From a virus, in IMG/VR virus record IMGVR_UViG_3300042466_000204, positions 1-37,279 of that record: 37,279 nucleotides of DNA, one strand, 5' to 3'. Position numbers and translations under genes: made by a program. The notes beneath the pieces are model-generated. The model had not been told where the DNA came from. It saw only the letters and a list, made by a program, of their open reading frames with translations, and made no database searches. Below, in pieces: positions 24,280 to 32,029 of the stretch (its first letter is position 1; each line of letters starts with the position of its first letter).

Positions 24280-24458
24280 TGACTGCTACCGAGTACGGTG
24301 TACTACGGGGCTTTACCGAAAAATCTACACGAGTTCATCAGATTATCCGCTCAGGTGTTTGGCCTGAAGAATGGGTGTATCCGCCTAAAAGATTAGGCAA
24401 TCAATGGGTTCTATTTGTATCAACTAACTGGATTAACAATGGTAGAGGAAAAAATTGA
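24276..24458 (+). CDS. Small winged-helix / excisionase-like DNA-binding protein
   Basis: 60 aa. The motif TATEYGVLRGFTEKSTRVHQIIRSG is followed by VYPPKRLGNQWVL, the shape of an AlpA/Xis-like HTH unit with a wing. Such proteins act in phage regulation or recombination. As there is no integrase in the window, regulation is likelier. Its start overlaps the previous stop (ATGA). Confidence 0.6.
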   Translation: MMTATEYGVLRGFTEKSTRVHQIIRSGVWPEEWVYPPKRLGNQWVLFVSTNWINNGRGKN

Positions 24459-24603
24459 GCAATGGATACTAGAGAACTTTGGGGAAGTACCCCATAGTGA
24501 AAAAATAGAGATTCTTAAAACCTTCGAGATGTATTGGGATGAGATTAGTTACCGATACGCAGAAATGAAAACACTAGAAAAATATAAACACTTAAAACGA
24601 TGA
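24439..24603 (+). CDS. 54-aa unknown helical protein
   Basis: Started at the ATG at 24439, overlapping the preceding gene by 20 bases. The product is short, charged and helical (KIEQWILENFGEVPHSEKIEIL). Its stop overlaps the ATG of the Erf gene (ATGA), supporting it as part of the coupled chain. Function unknown. Confidence 0.6.
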   Translation: MVEEKIEQWILENFGEVPHSEKIEILKTFEMYWDEISYRYAEMKTLEKYKHLKR

Positions 24604-25133
24604 AAGAACTAATTTTAATTCAATCCGAGCTTAAAGCTCCAAAGAACCAGTTTAATGCCTTTGGCAAGTACAAGTACCGATCCGTAGAGGATATTCTAGA
24701 AGCGGTAAAGCCTTTGCTATTGAAGTATGAATGTACCTTGACTATTGAAGATGAGGTGAAAGAAGTAGGCGGTCTTGTCTTCATAGAAGCTACCGCAGCG
24801 ATTCAGGTAGATAAAGAAGGCAGAACGGAAGGCAGAGCCGTTACTGCCCAGGCAGGCATAGACATAAACCGCAAGGGTATGGATGTGGCTCAGTCGTACG
24901 GAAGCTCATCGAGTTACGCTCGAAAGTATGCGCTAAATGGTCTTTTCCTCATAGACGATACAAAAGACCCTGATTCTACCAACGATCATGGTGGTAAAAA
25001 AGAGGAGTTAACTCCATCCCATGTGAAGTGGAACGGTGCAAAGGATTCTCTAGCCAATGGCAAGGTATCTATAGAGCAAATTAAGTCGGTTTATATTCTT
25101 ACAGCACAAAACGAAAAACTTCTATTATCATGA
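24600..25133 (+). CDS. erf: Erf-family single-strand annealing protein
   Basis: A 177-aa protein with the Erf signature: an N-terminal APKNQFNAFGKYKYRSVEDI, then LEAVKPLLLKYECTLTI, a middle IEATAAIQVD, and the conserved GMDVAQSYGSSSSYARKYAL block leading to FLIDDTKDPD. It promotes annealing of homologous single strands in phage recombination and possibly circularisation. It works with the exonuclease gene that overlaps its stop by ATGA. Confidence 0.92.
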   Translation: MKELILIQSELKAPKNQFNAFGKYKYRSVEDILEAVKPLLLKYECTLTIEDEVKEVGGLVFIEATAAIQVDKEGRTEGRAVTAQAGIDINRKGMDVAQSYGSSSSYARKYALNGLFLIDDTKDPDSTNDHGGKKEELTPSHVKWNGAKDSLANGKVSIEQIKSVYILTAQNEKLLLS

Positions 25134-25729
25134 ACTTTAAATGCAGAGCAAGTGCCCTTGGTCAATTGATGACTAACGCACGGAGTAAAACAGAATCTTT
25201 GTCTCAGACAACTAAAAGCTATCTGGAGGATTGGTACAAGGAGCAGATTTACGGAGTAAAGAAGCAGATTAAGAGTAAGTACATTCAGAAGGGATTGGCT
25301 CTTGAAGATACAGCTATCGAGTTTTACTCGGTAGCTATGAATAAGGACTTCATGATTAAGAACCTTGACCACTTCGAGGATGATTTCTTCACAGGTACTC
25401 CCGATTGTTTCCACGAGGGTATAGTCTATGACTTTAAAACCTCGTGGGACTGCTTTACTTTCCCTCTGTTTGACGATTCCCCTGACATGGGGTACTACTA
25501 TCAACTCCAGGTTTATATGCACCTCACGGGCTTAAAAAAGGCTAAATTGGTGTACACCCTACAGGACACCCCAGAGTTCTTGACTTACGAAGAACCAGTA
25601 AGCTACTCTCATGTAGAAGATAAGTATCGTATCAAGGAGTTTGATATCGAGTATGACCCCCAGGTGATTGAGATGGCTAAGGCCAAGGTATTGGAGTGTA
25701 GAGAGTATTTAAAAGGTATGGGGATATGA
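25130..25729 (+). CDS. PD-(D/E)XK exonuclease (RecE/YqaJ-like partner of Erf)
   Basis: 199 aa with likely active-site residues Glu59 (KGLALED), Asp92 (TGTPD), Asp101 and Lys103 (VYDFKTS), followed by YYYQLQVYM with the conserved Gln. This is the layout of recombination exonucleases that resect DNA ends for an annealing protein. It is coupled by ATGA both to erf upstream and to the gene downstream. Cas4-like proteins share the motifs, but no Cys cluster is visible. Confidence 0.85.
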   Translation: MNFKCRASALGQLMTNARSKTESLSQTTKSYLEDWYKEQIYGVKKQIKSKYIQKGLALEDTAIEFYSVAMNKDFMIKNLDHFEDDFFTGTPDCFHEGIVYDFKTSWDCFTFPLFDDSPDMGYYYQLQVYMHLTGLKKAKLVYTLQDTPEFLTYEEPVSYSHVEDKYRIKEFDIEYDPQVIEMAKAKVLECREYLKGMGI

Positions 25730-25935
25730 AGAAGCAGACGGCAGTAGAATGGTTGCATGAGCAACTAACCTCCACATGGTATGATGGAAAGTCTTCCAAG
25801 GAAGTATTAGAAATAGCTAAGTACAAGGAGAGAGATCAGATTGCAGAGGCCCACAGAGAAGGTGCTTGGTTCTATGCAGTTAAGACCTATGAGAGCGGAC
25901 AGAATTATTACGAAGAAACCTACGGAGACAAATGA
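25726..25935 (+). CDS. 69-aa conserved small phage protein
   Basis: TAVEWLHEQLTSTWY near the start and YKERDQIAEAHREGAWFYA in the middle resemble a small protein family common in early regions of Bacteroidota phages. It is helical and soluble, with no known activity. It is ATGA-coupled on both sides between the exonuclease and the HTH protein. Confidence 0.7.
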   Translation: MKKQTAVEWLHEQLTSTWYDGKSSKEVLEIAKYKERDQIAEAHREGAWFYAVKTYESGQNYYEETYGDK

Positions 25936-26378
25936 CATCACTAACTCAAGAACAGAAAGACGAGATAGCTAGGCTATATAAACTTAAAGTAATGAATAAG
26001 AATATAGCTATTATACTAAATATTAGTAAGCATCTAGTAAATAATTATATATACAAGGAGTATCTGTTGACCAACGAGAGAGCCAAGAACACTTGCTCTC
26101 ACTTGAAGTCTGCCGATCAGGTTCTAGAACTATATAAGAAAGGTGTACCATATAAAGAAATTATGTATATGACTGGTTTAAAATACCATCATTTATGTGA
26201 AATTCTAAAACTCACAGACCACAGGCGAGTTCATGGTTTATCTATAAAAATAGTTAGACAAATAGAGCGTATGGTAGCGGAAAATTGGAGGACTTGCGAC
26301 ATCGCAAAAGAGCTGAATCTAGACTACAACAGAGTCTCACATTGGGTGCGAAAAGCTAAGAAGGAGGGTGTACACTAG
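25932..26378 (+). CDS. Triple helix-turn-helix DNA-binding protein
   Basis: A 148-aa protein containing three successive HTH-like units: about residues 5-38 (KNIAIILNISKHLVNNYI), 62-93 (QVLELYKKGVPYKEIMYMTG) and 105-142 (WRTCDIAKELNLDYNRVSHW). Each resembles the resolvase/homeodomain-like fold. The gene's last codons contain the first GTGTACAC repeat of the adjacent array. It is therefore a good candidate to bind the repeats at the origin region and perhaps at 23794-23958, though this is inference. Confidence 0.75.
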   Translation: MTSLTQEQKDEIARLYKLKVMNKNIAIILNISKHLVNNYIYKEYLLTNERAKNTCSHLKSADQVLELYKKGVPYKEIMYMTGLKYHHLCEILKLTDHRRVHGLSIKIVRQIERMVAENWRTCDIAKELNLDYNRVSHWVRKAKKEGVH

Positions 26379-26637
26379 TTTACACTAAGTGTACACCTAA
26401 GTGTAAACCAAAATCGGCCTCCATTGGCTCCAATCGCAATAAGTGAACACTTTGAACACTTTTTGGCAAAAATGAAAAAAAATAAATTTTCACCTAGTCA
26501 AAAAAAATATATTCTAAAAAAAAGTGTAAACTTGTAAACCTAGGGCAAAAAACGGCCTAAAATCTGCGAATCTAGAGAGTATAGGGGGTTTTGGGGGGTT
26601 TACACTAGGTGTAAACCAAGTGTAAACTTGTGTACAC
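26368..26637. repeat. Iteron-like array: GTGTACAC / GTGTAAAC cores
   Basis: Cores at 26368 (GTGTACAC), 26378 (GTTTACAC), 26389 (GTGTACAC), 26401 (GTGTAAAC), 26443 (GTGAACAC), 26524 (GTGTAAAC), 26598 (GTTTACAC), 26609 and 26620 (GTGTAAAC) and 26630 (GTGTACAC). They cluster in two groups of four with about 10-12 base spacing, near one helical turn, flanking an AT-rich stretch with A-tracts (26461-26523). This is the classic look of an origin or operator. Confidence 0.88.
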
Positions 26638-26687
26638 TTTTTTGCCCAAAAATGCCATTTTTCTATAAACCTTTGTAAAACACGAAA
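26379..26687. other. Candidate replication origin (gene-free, AT-rich, iteron-flanked)
   Basis: A 309-base gap directly before the prim-pol/helicase gene. It contains two clustered repeat groups, a central AT-rich segment and G-runs at 26583-26598. A possible promoter lies at its end: TTTG at 26641-26644, then TATAAACCTTTG from 26664, 19 bases later. The gene chain upstream is interrupted here, so a new transcript is expected. Origin function is inferred from layout. Confidence 0.6.
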
Positions 26688-28895
26688 ATGAATGTAACGC
26701 TAGGAAGAGCAATCAATTTACTGAACTCAGGGTTCAGCGTAATGCCCATATCGGAGGGTAAAAAGCCTCTGATTTTATGGAAGGAGTACCAGACAAAAAA
26801 GATAGAAAAGTCAGAATTAGAGAAGCTCGAAGCCAAGACCAAAGGGTACGGTATTATAACAGGTTATTATAATGTTGAGTGTATAGATGTAGACTTAAAG
26901 GTATTTCCAACTATCCAAGATGGAAAGAAGTTTTGGGGAGAGTTTGTTTCCTTTATATCTGATCATATTGATGACTTTAATAGAAAGTTTGTTATATATA
27001 AGACTATAAACTCTGGTTATCATATTATATATAGATGCTCTAAAGTTGAAGGCAACAGAAAGCTTGCAACACTGAAAGGACATTCTCAAGCCTTAATTGA
27101 AACTAGGGGAACTGGTGGGTATATCTATATCTATGACAACCAAGTCTCGGAGATGTCTTATGAGCAAATCCAGGAGATCACAGAGGAGGAGAGAGACATT
27201 CTCTTTAGCCTATGCAGATACTTTCACTACGATGAAGCCAAGGTGGAAGTCAAGGTGGAAAATACAGAGTATAGTGGATTGACCCCTTGGGAGGATTACA
27301 ATCAGAGAAACAGGGTCTTGGACTTGATTTCAAATGAGTTCACGGCAGTTAAGCACTTGACCGACCGAATAGTTATAAGAAAAACTAATTCTAAGGATGC
27401 CTTGCATGGATTTATCTACAAGGATACTGGACTGTGTTATCTGTTTACTACGGCCACGATTTACCCTCATGAGAGCCCTCTTACTCCGTTTAGTATCTAC
27501 GCATACAAGTACTTCAATGGAGACTACTCTGCTGCTGCTAAGGAACTGTACAAGGAAGGCTATGGAGAGCGGAAGATTAGAAAGGTAGAGATTGAGAAGA
27601 TTGAGATCCCCAAGGAAGACTTGATATTCCCTATTGATGTTTTTCCTGAGTCAATACAGAGTTATATTCTGTTAAATCAGAAAACTCTTAATCATTCTAT
27701 TGACTACATGGGATGTTCCTTGCTTTGGCTTCTGTCGCTCTGCATTGGTAACGCTTGCAAGGTGGAGGTAAAGACAGGATGGAGGGAGTCTTGTAACATT
27801 TGGATTGGCTTGATTGGCAAGGCAGGACTTGGAAAGACCCCTAGTATAAATGCCATCATATTTCCGATTGCTAAAAAGAATAGTTTTGAGATTAAGCACT
27901 TTCAGAACGAGTACAAGAAGTACAAGGAGTACGAGCGATTGACTGCTAAGGAGAAGAAGGATGTGGAGGAAGTTAGGGAGCCTGTGAGAAAGCAGTTGAT
28001 AGTAAATGATATCACGGTTGAGGCATTAGCGGATTTGCATGAGGAAAACCAGGTAGGCATAGCGGTATTTAAGGATGAGCTGAATGGATGGATTAAGGAC
28101 ATGAACAAATACAAGCCTGGTTCTGATCTCGAATTTTGGTTGTCTTGTTGGTCTAACCAAGCAGCGATTCTCACACGAAAGACTGCAAAGAGTAGCTTTG
28201 TGCAGAGCCCATTGATTCCTGTGCTTGGTGGCATACAGCCTGGTATATTTTCGCAGATTTCCACGATGGAAAACAAAGACAATGGATTCCTAGACCGATT
28301 GCTTGTCAGCTACCCTGACAAGGAGATTGAGCATTACAACAAGAACTCTATTGACCAAGAAATATTGGATTGGTATGAGGCTTACATTAGTCAGTTCTAT
28401 AACCTAGTGAGAAACCAGGTCTTGCAGTACAATAAGTTCGGTGAGATTGAGAGTCGAATCATTCGATTTGATAGCCAAGCAGATATTGAGTGGGAGCGCA
28501 TATTCAACAACATCACAGATTTGCAGAACTCTGATGATATATCGGAATATGTGAAATCCATGTTGAGTAAGCAGAAGGCTTATGTACCTAGATTTGCTAT
28601 GCTGATTAATACGCTTTGGTCATTTGAGACAGGTAAGGACTTTGATTTTGTTACGAAGGAATCCTTGCTAAAGGCAGAGAAATTGAGTAACTACTTCATT
28701 GCTATGTCAAAGAAGATAAAGGTCAGTAGCTTAGAATCTAATGAGCTTAGTGAGATTATCAGGTCTATGAAGAATGAGTCCATAGAAAAGAAAATCGAGA
28801 TGATTCATAAGACCATCCCTGATTTTAACCGCTCTGAGTTAGCAGAGTTACTGAATGTTAGTAGAACAACTATTTATAAACACTTAAAGAAATGA
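26688..28895 (+). CDS. Prim-pol / DUF3987-type primase-helicase with C-terminal HTH
   Basis: 735 aa. Residues about 1-180 form a prim-pol domain: AINLLNSGFSVMPI start, metal motif ECIDVDL (Asp67, Asp69) and SGYHIIYR with His112. The middle and C-terminal portion match DUF3987: Walker A GKAGLGKT at 377-384, a Walker B-like FKDELNGW, and LGGIQPGIFSQIS. The last 35 residues form an HTH (DFNRSELAELLNVSRTTIYK). It should prime and unwind DNA at the origin next door. ATGA overlap couples it to the next gene. Confidence 0.85.
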   Translation: MNVTLGRAINLLNSGFSVMPISEGKKPLILWKEYQTKKIEKSELEKLEAKTKGYGIITGYYNVECIDVDLKVFPTIQDGKKFWGEFVSFISDHIDDFNRKFVIYKTINSGYHIIYRCSKVEGNRKLATLKGHSQALIETRGTGGYIYIYDNQVSEMSYEQIQEITEEERDILFSLCRYFHYDEAKVEVKVENTEYSGLTPWEDYNQRNRVLDLISNEFTAVKHLTDRIVIRKTNSKDALHGFIYKDTGLCYLFTTATIYPHESPLTPFSIYAYKYFNGDYSAAAKELYKEGYGERKIRKVEIEKIEIPKEDLIFPIDVFPESIQSYILLNQKTLNHSIDYMGCSLLWLLSLCIGNACKVEVKTGWRESCNIWIGLIGKAGLGKTPSINAIIFPIAKKNSFEIKHFQNEYKKYKEYERLTAKEKKDVEEVREPVRKQLIVNDITVEALADLHEENQVGIAVFKDELNGWIKDMNKYKPGSDLEFWLSCWSNQAAILTRKTAKSSFVQSPLIPVLGGIQPGIFSQISTMENKDNGFLDRLLVSYPDKEIEHYNKNSIDQEILDWYEAYISQFYNLVRNQVLQYNKFGEIESRIIRFDSQADIEWERIFNNITDLQNSDDISEYVKSMLSKQKAYVPRFAMLINTLWSFETGKDFDFVTKESLLKAEKLSNYFIAMSKKIKVSSLESNELSEIIRSMKNESIEKKIEMIHKTIPDFNRSELAELLNVSRTTIYKHLKK

Positions 28896-29695
28896 TAACT
28901 ATCAATAGTTTATCTGGTGGTAAAACATCTAGCTATATGGCATTGCATTATCCTGCTGACTACGAAATATTTGCTTTGGTTCAGATTGAGGATGTAAACT
29001 GCAAACCTAAGGATCAGAGCATAGTTAAATATGCTTCTGAAAAGTTAGGACAGGATTTTATTGCAACGGCAGAAAGTGACCTGACTTTGTATGCTATGAG
29101 AGACCTTGAGCAATTGATAGGAAAAGAAATAATCTGGGTAAGCGGAAAAACATTTGATGCTTTAAACAAAAAGAAAAAAGCAGTACCTAATAAGCAATGG
29201 CGGTTTTGTACTACTGAGATGAAAATGCGACCAATATTTGATTGGTGGTATAAAAACATAGGGGAAAAGGTAAAAATGGGTGTTGGTTTTAGATACGATG
29301 AAAAAGAAAGAGCTGATAAGTTTAGCACAACTCTAAAAGGAATAATTGGTCAAAAAAACAATCGTAACCAATGGAAAGAAATAGAATGGCGAGAAGGTTA
29401 TTTCCCATTGATTGACAACAAGATAACTCATTATCCTATTTACCAATGGGCACAGAAAAGCGGTATTGTATTTCCTGAAGATAGTAATTGTGTTGGATGC
29501 TTTTGGAAACCAGTACAGCAACTAAGGAAAAATTGGGATGATAATCCAGAGAAAATGCAATGGTTTGCAGATCAAGAAAATATAGGCACTTGGAAGACAG
29601 ACATCACTTACGAGCAAATAAAAACTATCGGTTTACAACAAGATTTCTTCTTTGGAACTGGTAGTGGATGTCAAGCAGGATTTTGTACAGATTAA
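28892..29695 (+). CDS. PP-loop ATPase, PAPS-reductase-like
   Basis: 267 aa. The PP-loop is SLSGGKTSS (7-14). RFCTTEMKMRPIF with Cys106 fits the PAPS reductase superfamily. Near the end are Cys200-x2-Cys203 and Cys260-x4-Cys265, a possible metal or Fe-S site. The family adenylates substrates and includes DndC of DNA phosphorothioation. Phages also carry members of unknown role. Its neighbour is a C5 cytosine methyltransferase, so nucleic-acid modification is likelier than sulfate assimilation. Confidence 0.75.
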   Translation: MITINSLSGGKTSSYMALHYPADYEIFALVQIEDVNCKPKDQSIVKYASEKLGQDFIATAESDLTLYAMRDLEQLIGKEIIWVSGKTFDALNKKKKAVPNKQWRFCTTEMKMRPIFDWWYKNIGEKVKMGVGFRYDEKERADKFSTTLKGIIGQKNNRNQWKEIEWREGYFPLIDNKITHYPIYQWAQKSGIVFPEDSNCVGCFWKPVQQLRKNWDDNPEKMQWFADQENIGTWKTDITYEQIKTIGLQQDFFFGTGSGCQAGFCTD

Positions 29696-29714
29696 TAACT
29701 AAACACTTAAAGAA

Positions 29715-29936
29715 ATGATTGAAGCACTAGACGAAGTATCAGAAATCCCATTTAAAGTATTCTGGGATAAGTACATGGAAGCAAGACCTGGGGACTATGA
29801 TAAGACCTACACCCAAGGTATTTGGCTAAAGATGAGAGAAGCAAATAGGGTACTTGCATTTGAATATATGTCTAGATTCGGTACAGACTACAAGACTCCT
29901 GTATTGCATTTGGAGGCTTTTGATTTACCGTTTTAA
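29715..29936 (+). CDS. 73-aa unknown protein before the DNA methyltransferase
   Basis: A helical small protein (EIPFKVFWDKYMEARPG, then YTQGIWLKMREANRVLAFEYM) ending two bases before the methyltransferase ATG. Its sequence looks like a short conserved phage protein in replication regions, possibly DNA-associated. No motif gives a function. Confidence 0.6.
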   Translation: MIEALDEVSEIPFKVFWDKYMEARPGDYDKTYTQGIWLKMREANRVLAFEYMSRFGTDYKTPVLHLEAFDLPF

Positions 29937-29937
29937 G

Positions 29938-30816
29938 ATGAGACATGGATCACTATTTAGCGGTATAGGAGGCTTTGATTTAGCATCCGAATGGATGGGT
30001 TGGGAAAATGTATTCCATTGTGAGTGGAATGAGTTTGGACAGAAAGTTTTAAATTATTATTGGCCTAAAGCAATATCATATCATGATATCACAAAGACAG
30101 ATTTCTCTATTCACAGAGGAACAATTGACATCCTTACAGGTGGATTCCCTTGCCAACCGTACTCATTTGCAGGAAAGCGACTCGGCAAAGAGGATGAGAG
30201 ACACCTCTGGCCAGAAATGTGTCGAGCAATACGAGAAATTCAGCCGACCTGGATTGTGGGCGAAAATGTTCGTGGGCTTACTAATTGGAATGGAGGGTTG
30301 GTATTCGACGAGGTGCAATCTGACTTGGAAGCTCAAGGCTACGAAGTCACACCGTTTTTACTTCCTGCTGCAAGTGTCAATTCACCACACCTCAGACAAA
30401 GAATTTGGTTTATTGCTCACTCCGACAACAAGAGAAGAAGTTCAGGACTTGGAGAAGTTCAAAAAGAGAATGCAAAAGTATCCGAATGGAACAACAATGC
30501 CAAACTTAGCAACTCAAATGATAGCAATGCTTCCAACTCCGATGGCATCGGATTGCGGGGACAAAGTGACAGGATTGGAAACTCAAGATTCATTAACAAA
30601 AAGAGCAAGGGAAATAAATGGCAAAACTTCCCAACTGTCTCCCCAATTTGTCATGGAGATGATGGGCTTTCCGACAGATTGGACTCTATTACCTTTCCTA
30701 AATGGAGAAACGAATCAATCAAAGCAGGAGGAAACGCAATAGTTCCGCAAGTAGTTTATCAGATATTTAAGGCAATCGAGCAGTACAATCAACTTGATAA
30801 GCAGCTATCTATATGA
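29938..30816 (+). CDS. C5 cytosine DNA methyltransferase
   Basis: 292 aa from the ATG at 29938. Motif I is FSGIGGFDLA (7-16), motif IV GGFPCQPYS with catalytic Cys72, motif VI ENVRG (109-113), motif VIII QRIWFIA (154-160). The late motifs are DGLSDRLDSITFPKW and GNAIVPQVV. The region between motifs VIII and IX is low-complexity (Asn/Ser-rich), which may mean an altered target-recognition part. It probably guards phage DNA from host restriction. A second long frame overlaps it (30083-30742). The stop overlaps the next ATG. Confidence 0.9.
   Translation: MRHGSLFSGIGGFDLASEWMGWENVFHCEWNEFGQKVLNYYWPKAISYHDITKTDFSIHRGTIDILTGGFPCQPYSFAGKRLGKEDERHLWPEMCRAIREIQPTWIVGENVRGLTNWNGGLVFDEVQSDLEAQGYEVTPFLLPAASVNSPHLRQRIWFIAHSDNKRRSSGLGEVQKENAKVSEWNNNAKLSNSNDSNASNSDGIGLRGQSDRIGNSRFINKKSKGNKWQNFPTVSPICHGDDGLSDRLDSITFPKWRNESIKAGGNAIVPQVVYQIFKAIEQYNQLDKQLSI
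30083..30742 (+). CDS. Overlapping second-frame protein within the DNA methyltransferase gene
   Basis: A 219-codon frame runs in the +1 register inside the methyltransferase gene. Its translation contains segments I know as typical of phage methyltransferase-associated proteins: RCNLTWKLKATKSHRFYF, GLLLTPTTREEV, LSPQFVMEMMGFPTDWT and LPFLNGETNQSKQEETQ. The last half looks conserved in protein terms, whereas the first ~55 residues look less so. The start is uncertain (possibly an internal Met near residue 62) or by frameshift from the main frame. It could be a shadow, but the motif content argues otherwise. Confidence 0.5.
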   Translation: MISQRQISLFTEEQLTSLQVDSLANRTHLQESDSAKRMRDTSGQKCVEQYEKFSRPGLWAKMFVGLLIGMEGWYSTRCNLTWKLKATKSHRFYFLLQVSIHHTSDKEFGLLLTPTTREEVQDLEKFKKRMQKYPNGTTMPNLATQMIAMLPTPMASDCGDKVTGLETQDSLTKRAREINGKTSQLSPQFVMEMMGFPTDWTLLPFLNGETNQSKQEETQ

Positions 30817-31295
30817 AACCACTTGACATTCTAAAACAACTAAAGCAAGAGTCGATGTTAGAATCTTATCCCAATGTTCCTAAGTATGCCATATCAGCAC
30901 CCAAGTACGAGGACAAGACAGCCAATGGACTAACCAAGTGCGTCAAGGAGTTCCTAGAGCTTAGTGGATACCAAGCAGAGCGAATCAATACCATGGGCAG
31001 GCCAATCGACAACCGTAAGCAAGTCACCGATGTGATAGGCAGAACCAAGACTATTGGCTCTATGACCTGGGGCAAGTCAACGGCAACGAAAGGATCAGCA
31101 GATATTTCAGCTACAATCCTAGGAAGGTCTGTAAAAATAGAGGTTAAAATAGGCAGAGATAGGCAGTCAGAGCATCAGAAGGTCTACCAAGAGGCAATAG
31201 AAAAGTCAGGAGGTCAGTACTGGATAGTTAAAAACTTTGATGACTTCTATGAAAAATATCAGAATTTTCTTTTATCCAATAAATCAATAACTTAA
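30813..31295 (+). CDS. VRR-NUC-like PD-(D/E)XK nuclease
   Basis: A 160-aa protein with KGSADISATI (Asp97) and VKIEVKIG (Glu110, Lys112), followed by QKVYQEAIEKSGGQYWIV. This G-S-x-D ... E-V-K ... Q ... GG-Y pattern is that of VRR-NUC or Holliday-junction-type nucleases in phages. It may cleave branched DNA before packaging or assist recombination. The ATG overlaps the methyltransferase stop. Confidence 0.78.
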   Translation: MKPLDILKQLKQESMLESYPNVPKYAISAPKYEDKTANGLTKCVKEFLELSGYQAERINTMGRPIDNRKQVTDVIGRTKTIGSMTWGKSTATKGSADISATILGRSVKIEVKIGRDRQSEHQKVYQEAIEKSGGQYWIVKNFDDFYEKYQNFLLSNKSIT

Positions 31296-31327
31296 TATTA
31301 CAAGACAAACCAAAAACAATTAAAAAA

Positions 31328-31639
31328 ATGGCAAATTTATCAGAAATCTTCCTAAAGCAGGAAACACTAGAAACCCTACTAAGCACAGTTAAAGCAAAGG
31401 GTCTAAAAGGAGTCTCATTGACCATCTCAATGAACGATGAGGCGAACGATTACGGACAGAATGTTCAGTCCTATGTCTCTCAGACAAAAGAGGACAGAGA
31501 GGCTAAAAAGCAGAAGTTCTGGACAGGATCAGGCAAAGTATTTTGGTCTGATGGTAAACCAGCGATGGTGGTAGAGAAAAAGCAAGCACATCAATCTAAA
31601 CCTCAGTATGCCGAGAAAGAAAGCTCACTCCCCTTCTGA
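31328..31639 (+). CDS. Putative ssDNA-binding-like protein with SSB-type C-tip
   Basis: 103 aa. The N-terminus NLSEIFLKQETLETLLSTVK is followed by SLTISMNDEANDYGQNV, strands, and the ending EKESSLPF. An acidic or polar linker with terminal LPF recalls SSB tips that recruit partners. The fold of the rest is not recognisably an OB-fold by eye, so the link to single-strand binding is an inference. Replication context agrees. Confidence 0.5.
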   Translation: MANLSEIFLKQETLETLLSTVKAKGLKGVSLTISMNDEANDYGQNVQSYVSQTKEDREAKKQKFWTGSGKVFWSDGKPAMVVEKKQAHQSKPQYAEKESSLPF

Positions 31640-31865
31640 TTTTATACTGAAGCGTAGGTTTATTAATAAGTTCAACGAATACACAGAGTGGCAAGACATC
31701 GGATATGGAGAGTTTCTCTCCATTGAAGATGTTCAAGAGAAAATCAAGCTGTTGATTCAGAACTATAAGAATAAACACATGGAGGTACACTTTGAAATGA
31801 ACGGCAAACTATTAGACTTTAATGGAAATGAAATATCACATCCTATTAAATTTACACCGAAATGA
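31608..31865 (+). CDS. 85-aa unknown protein
   Basis: Starts 32 bases before the previous stop in a different frame. Basic N-terminus (PRKKAHSPSDFILKRRF), acidic centre (YGEFLSIEDVQEK) and a strand-rich end. No family recognised. Stop overlaps the next ATG (ATGA at 31862-31865). Confidence 0.6.
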   Translation: MPRKKAHSPSDFILKRRFINKFNEYTEWQDIGYGEFLSIEDVQEKIKLLIQNYKNKHMEVHFEMNGKLLDFNGNEISHPIKFTPK

Positions 31866-32029
31866 AAAGGCATCTTTTGCAGTTACTTAAATTTATAAAT
31901 GTAGCCATAGGTTTTATGACCTGCCTATATTTAATATCTAAGTCTCTTGGGATGTTTGCATTGGTACTTGCTATTTTCGTCACTTACTTAAACATCTTGA
32001 TTGATGAAATACTCAAAGGAACAGATTAA
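31862..32029 (+). CDS. 55-aa membrane protein
   Basis: A short gene of 55 aa with two hydrophobic segments (about residues 11-26, NVAIGFMTCLYLI, and 30-47, GMFALVLAIFVTYLNIL). The start is ATGA-coupled to the gene upstream and its end overlaps the next gene start. It looks like a small early membrane protein. No family recognised. Confidence 0.65.
   Translation: MKRHLLQLLKFINVAIGFMTCLYLISKSLGMFALVLAIFVTYLNILIDEILKGTD

Noticed and set aside
24276-24458. Excisionase-like HTH taken as evidence of lysogeny
   Set aside because: No integrase, attachment site or CI-like repressor was seen, so the protein is better read as a regulator.
26581-26600. G-rich runs as a possible G-quadruplex
   Set aside because: Only two G-runs are close together; four are needed for a standard intramolecular quadruplex.
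28892-29695. PP-loop protein as a host sulfate-assimilation enzyme
   Set aside because: The replication and DNA-methylation context, and the absence of other sulfur genes, make assimilation unlikely.
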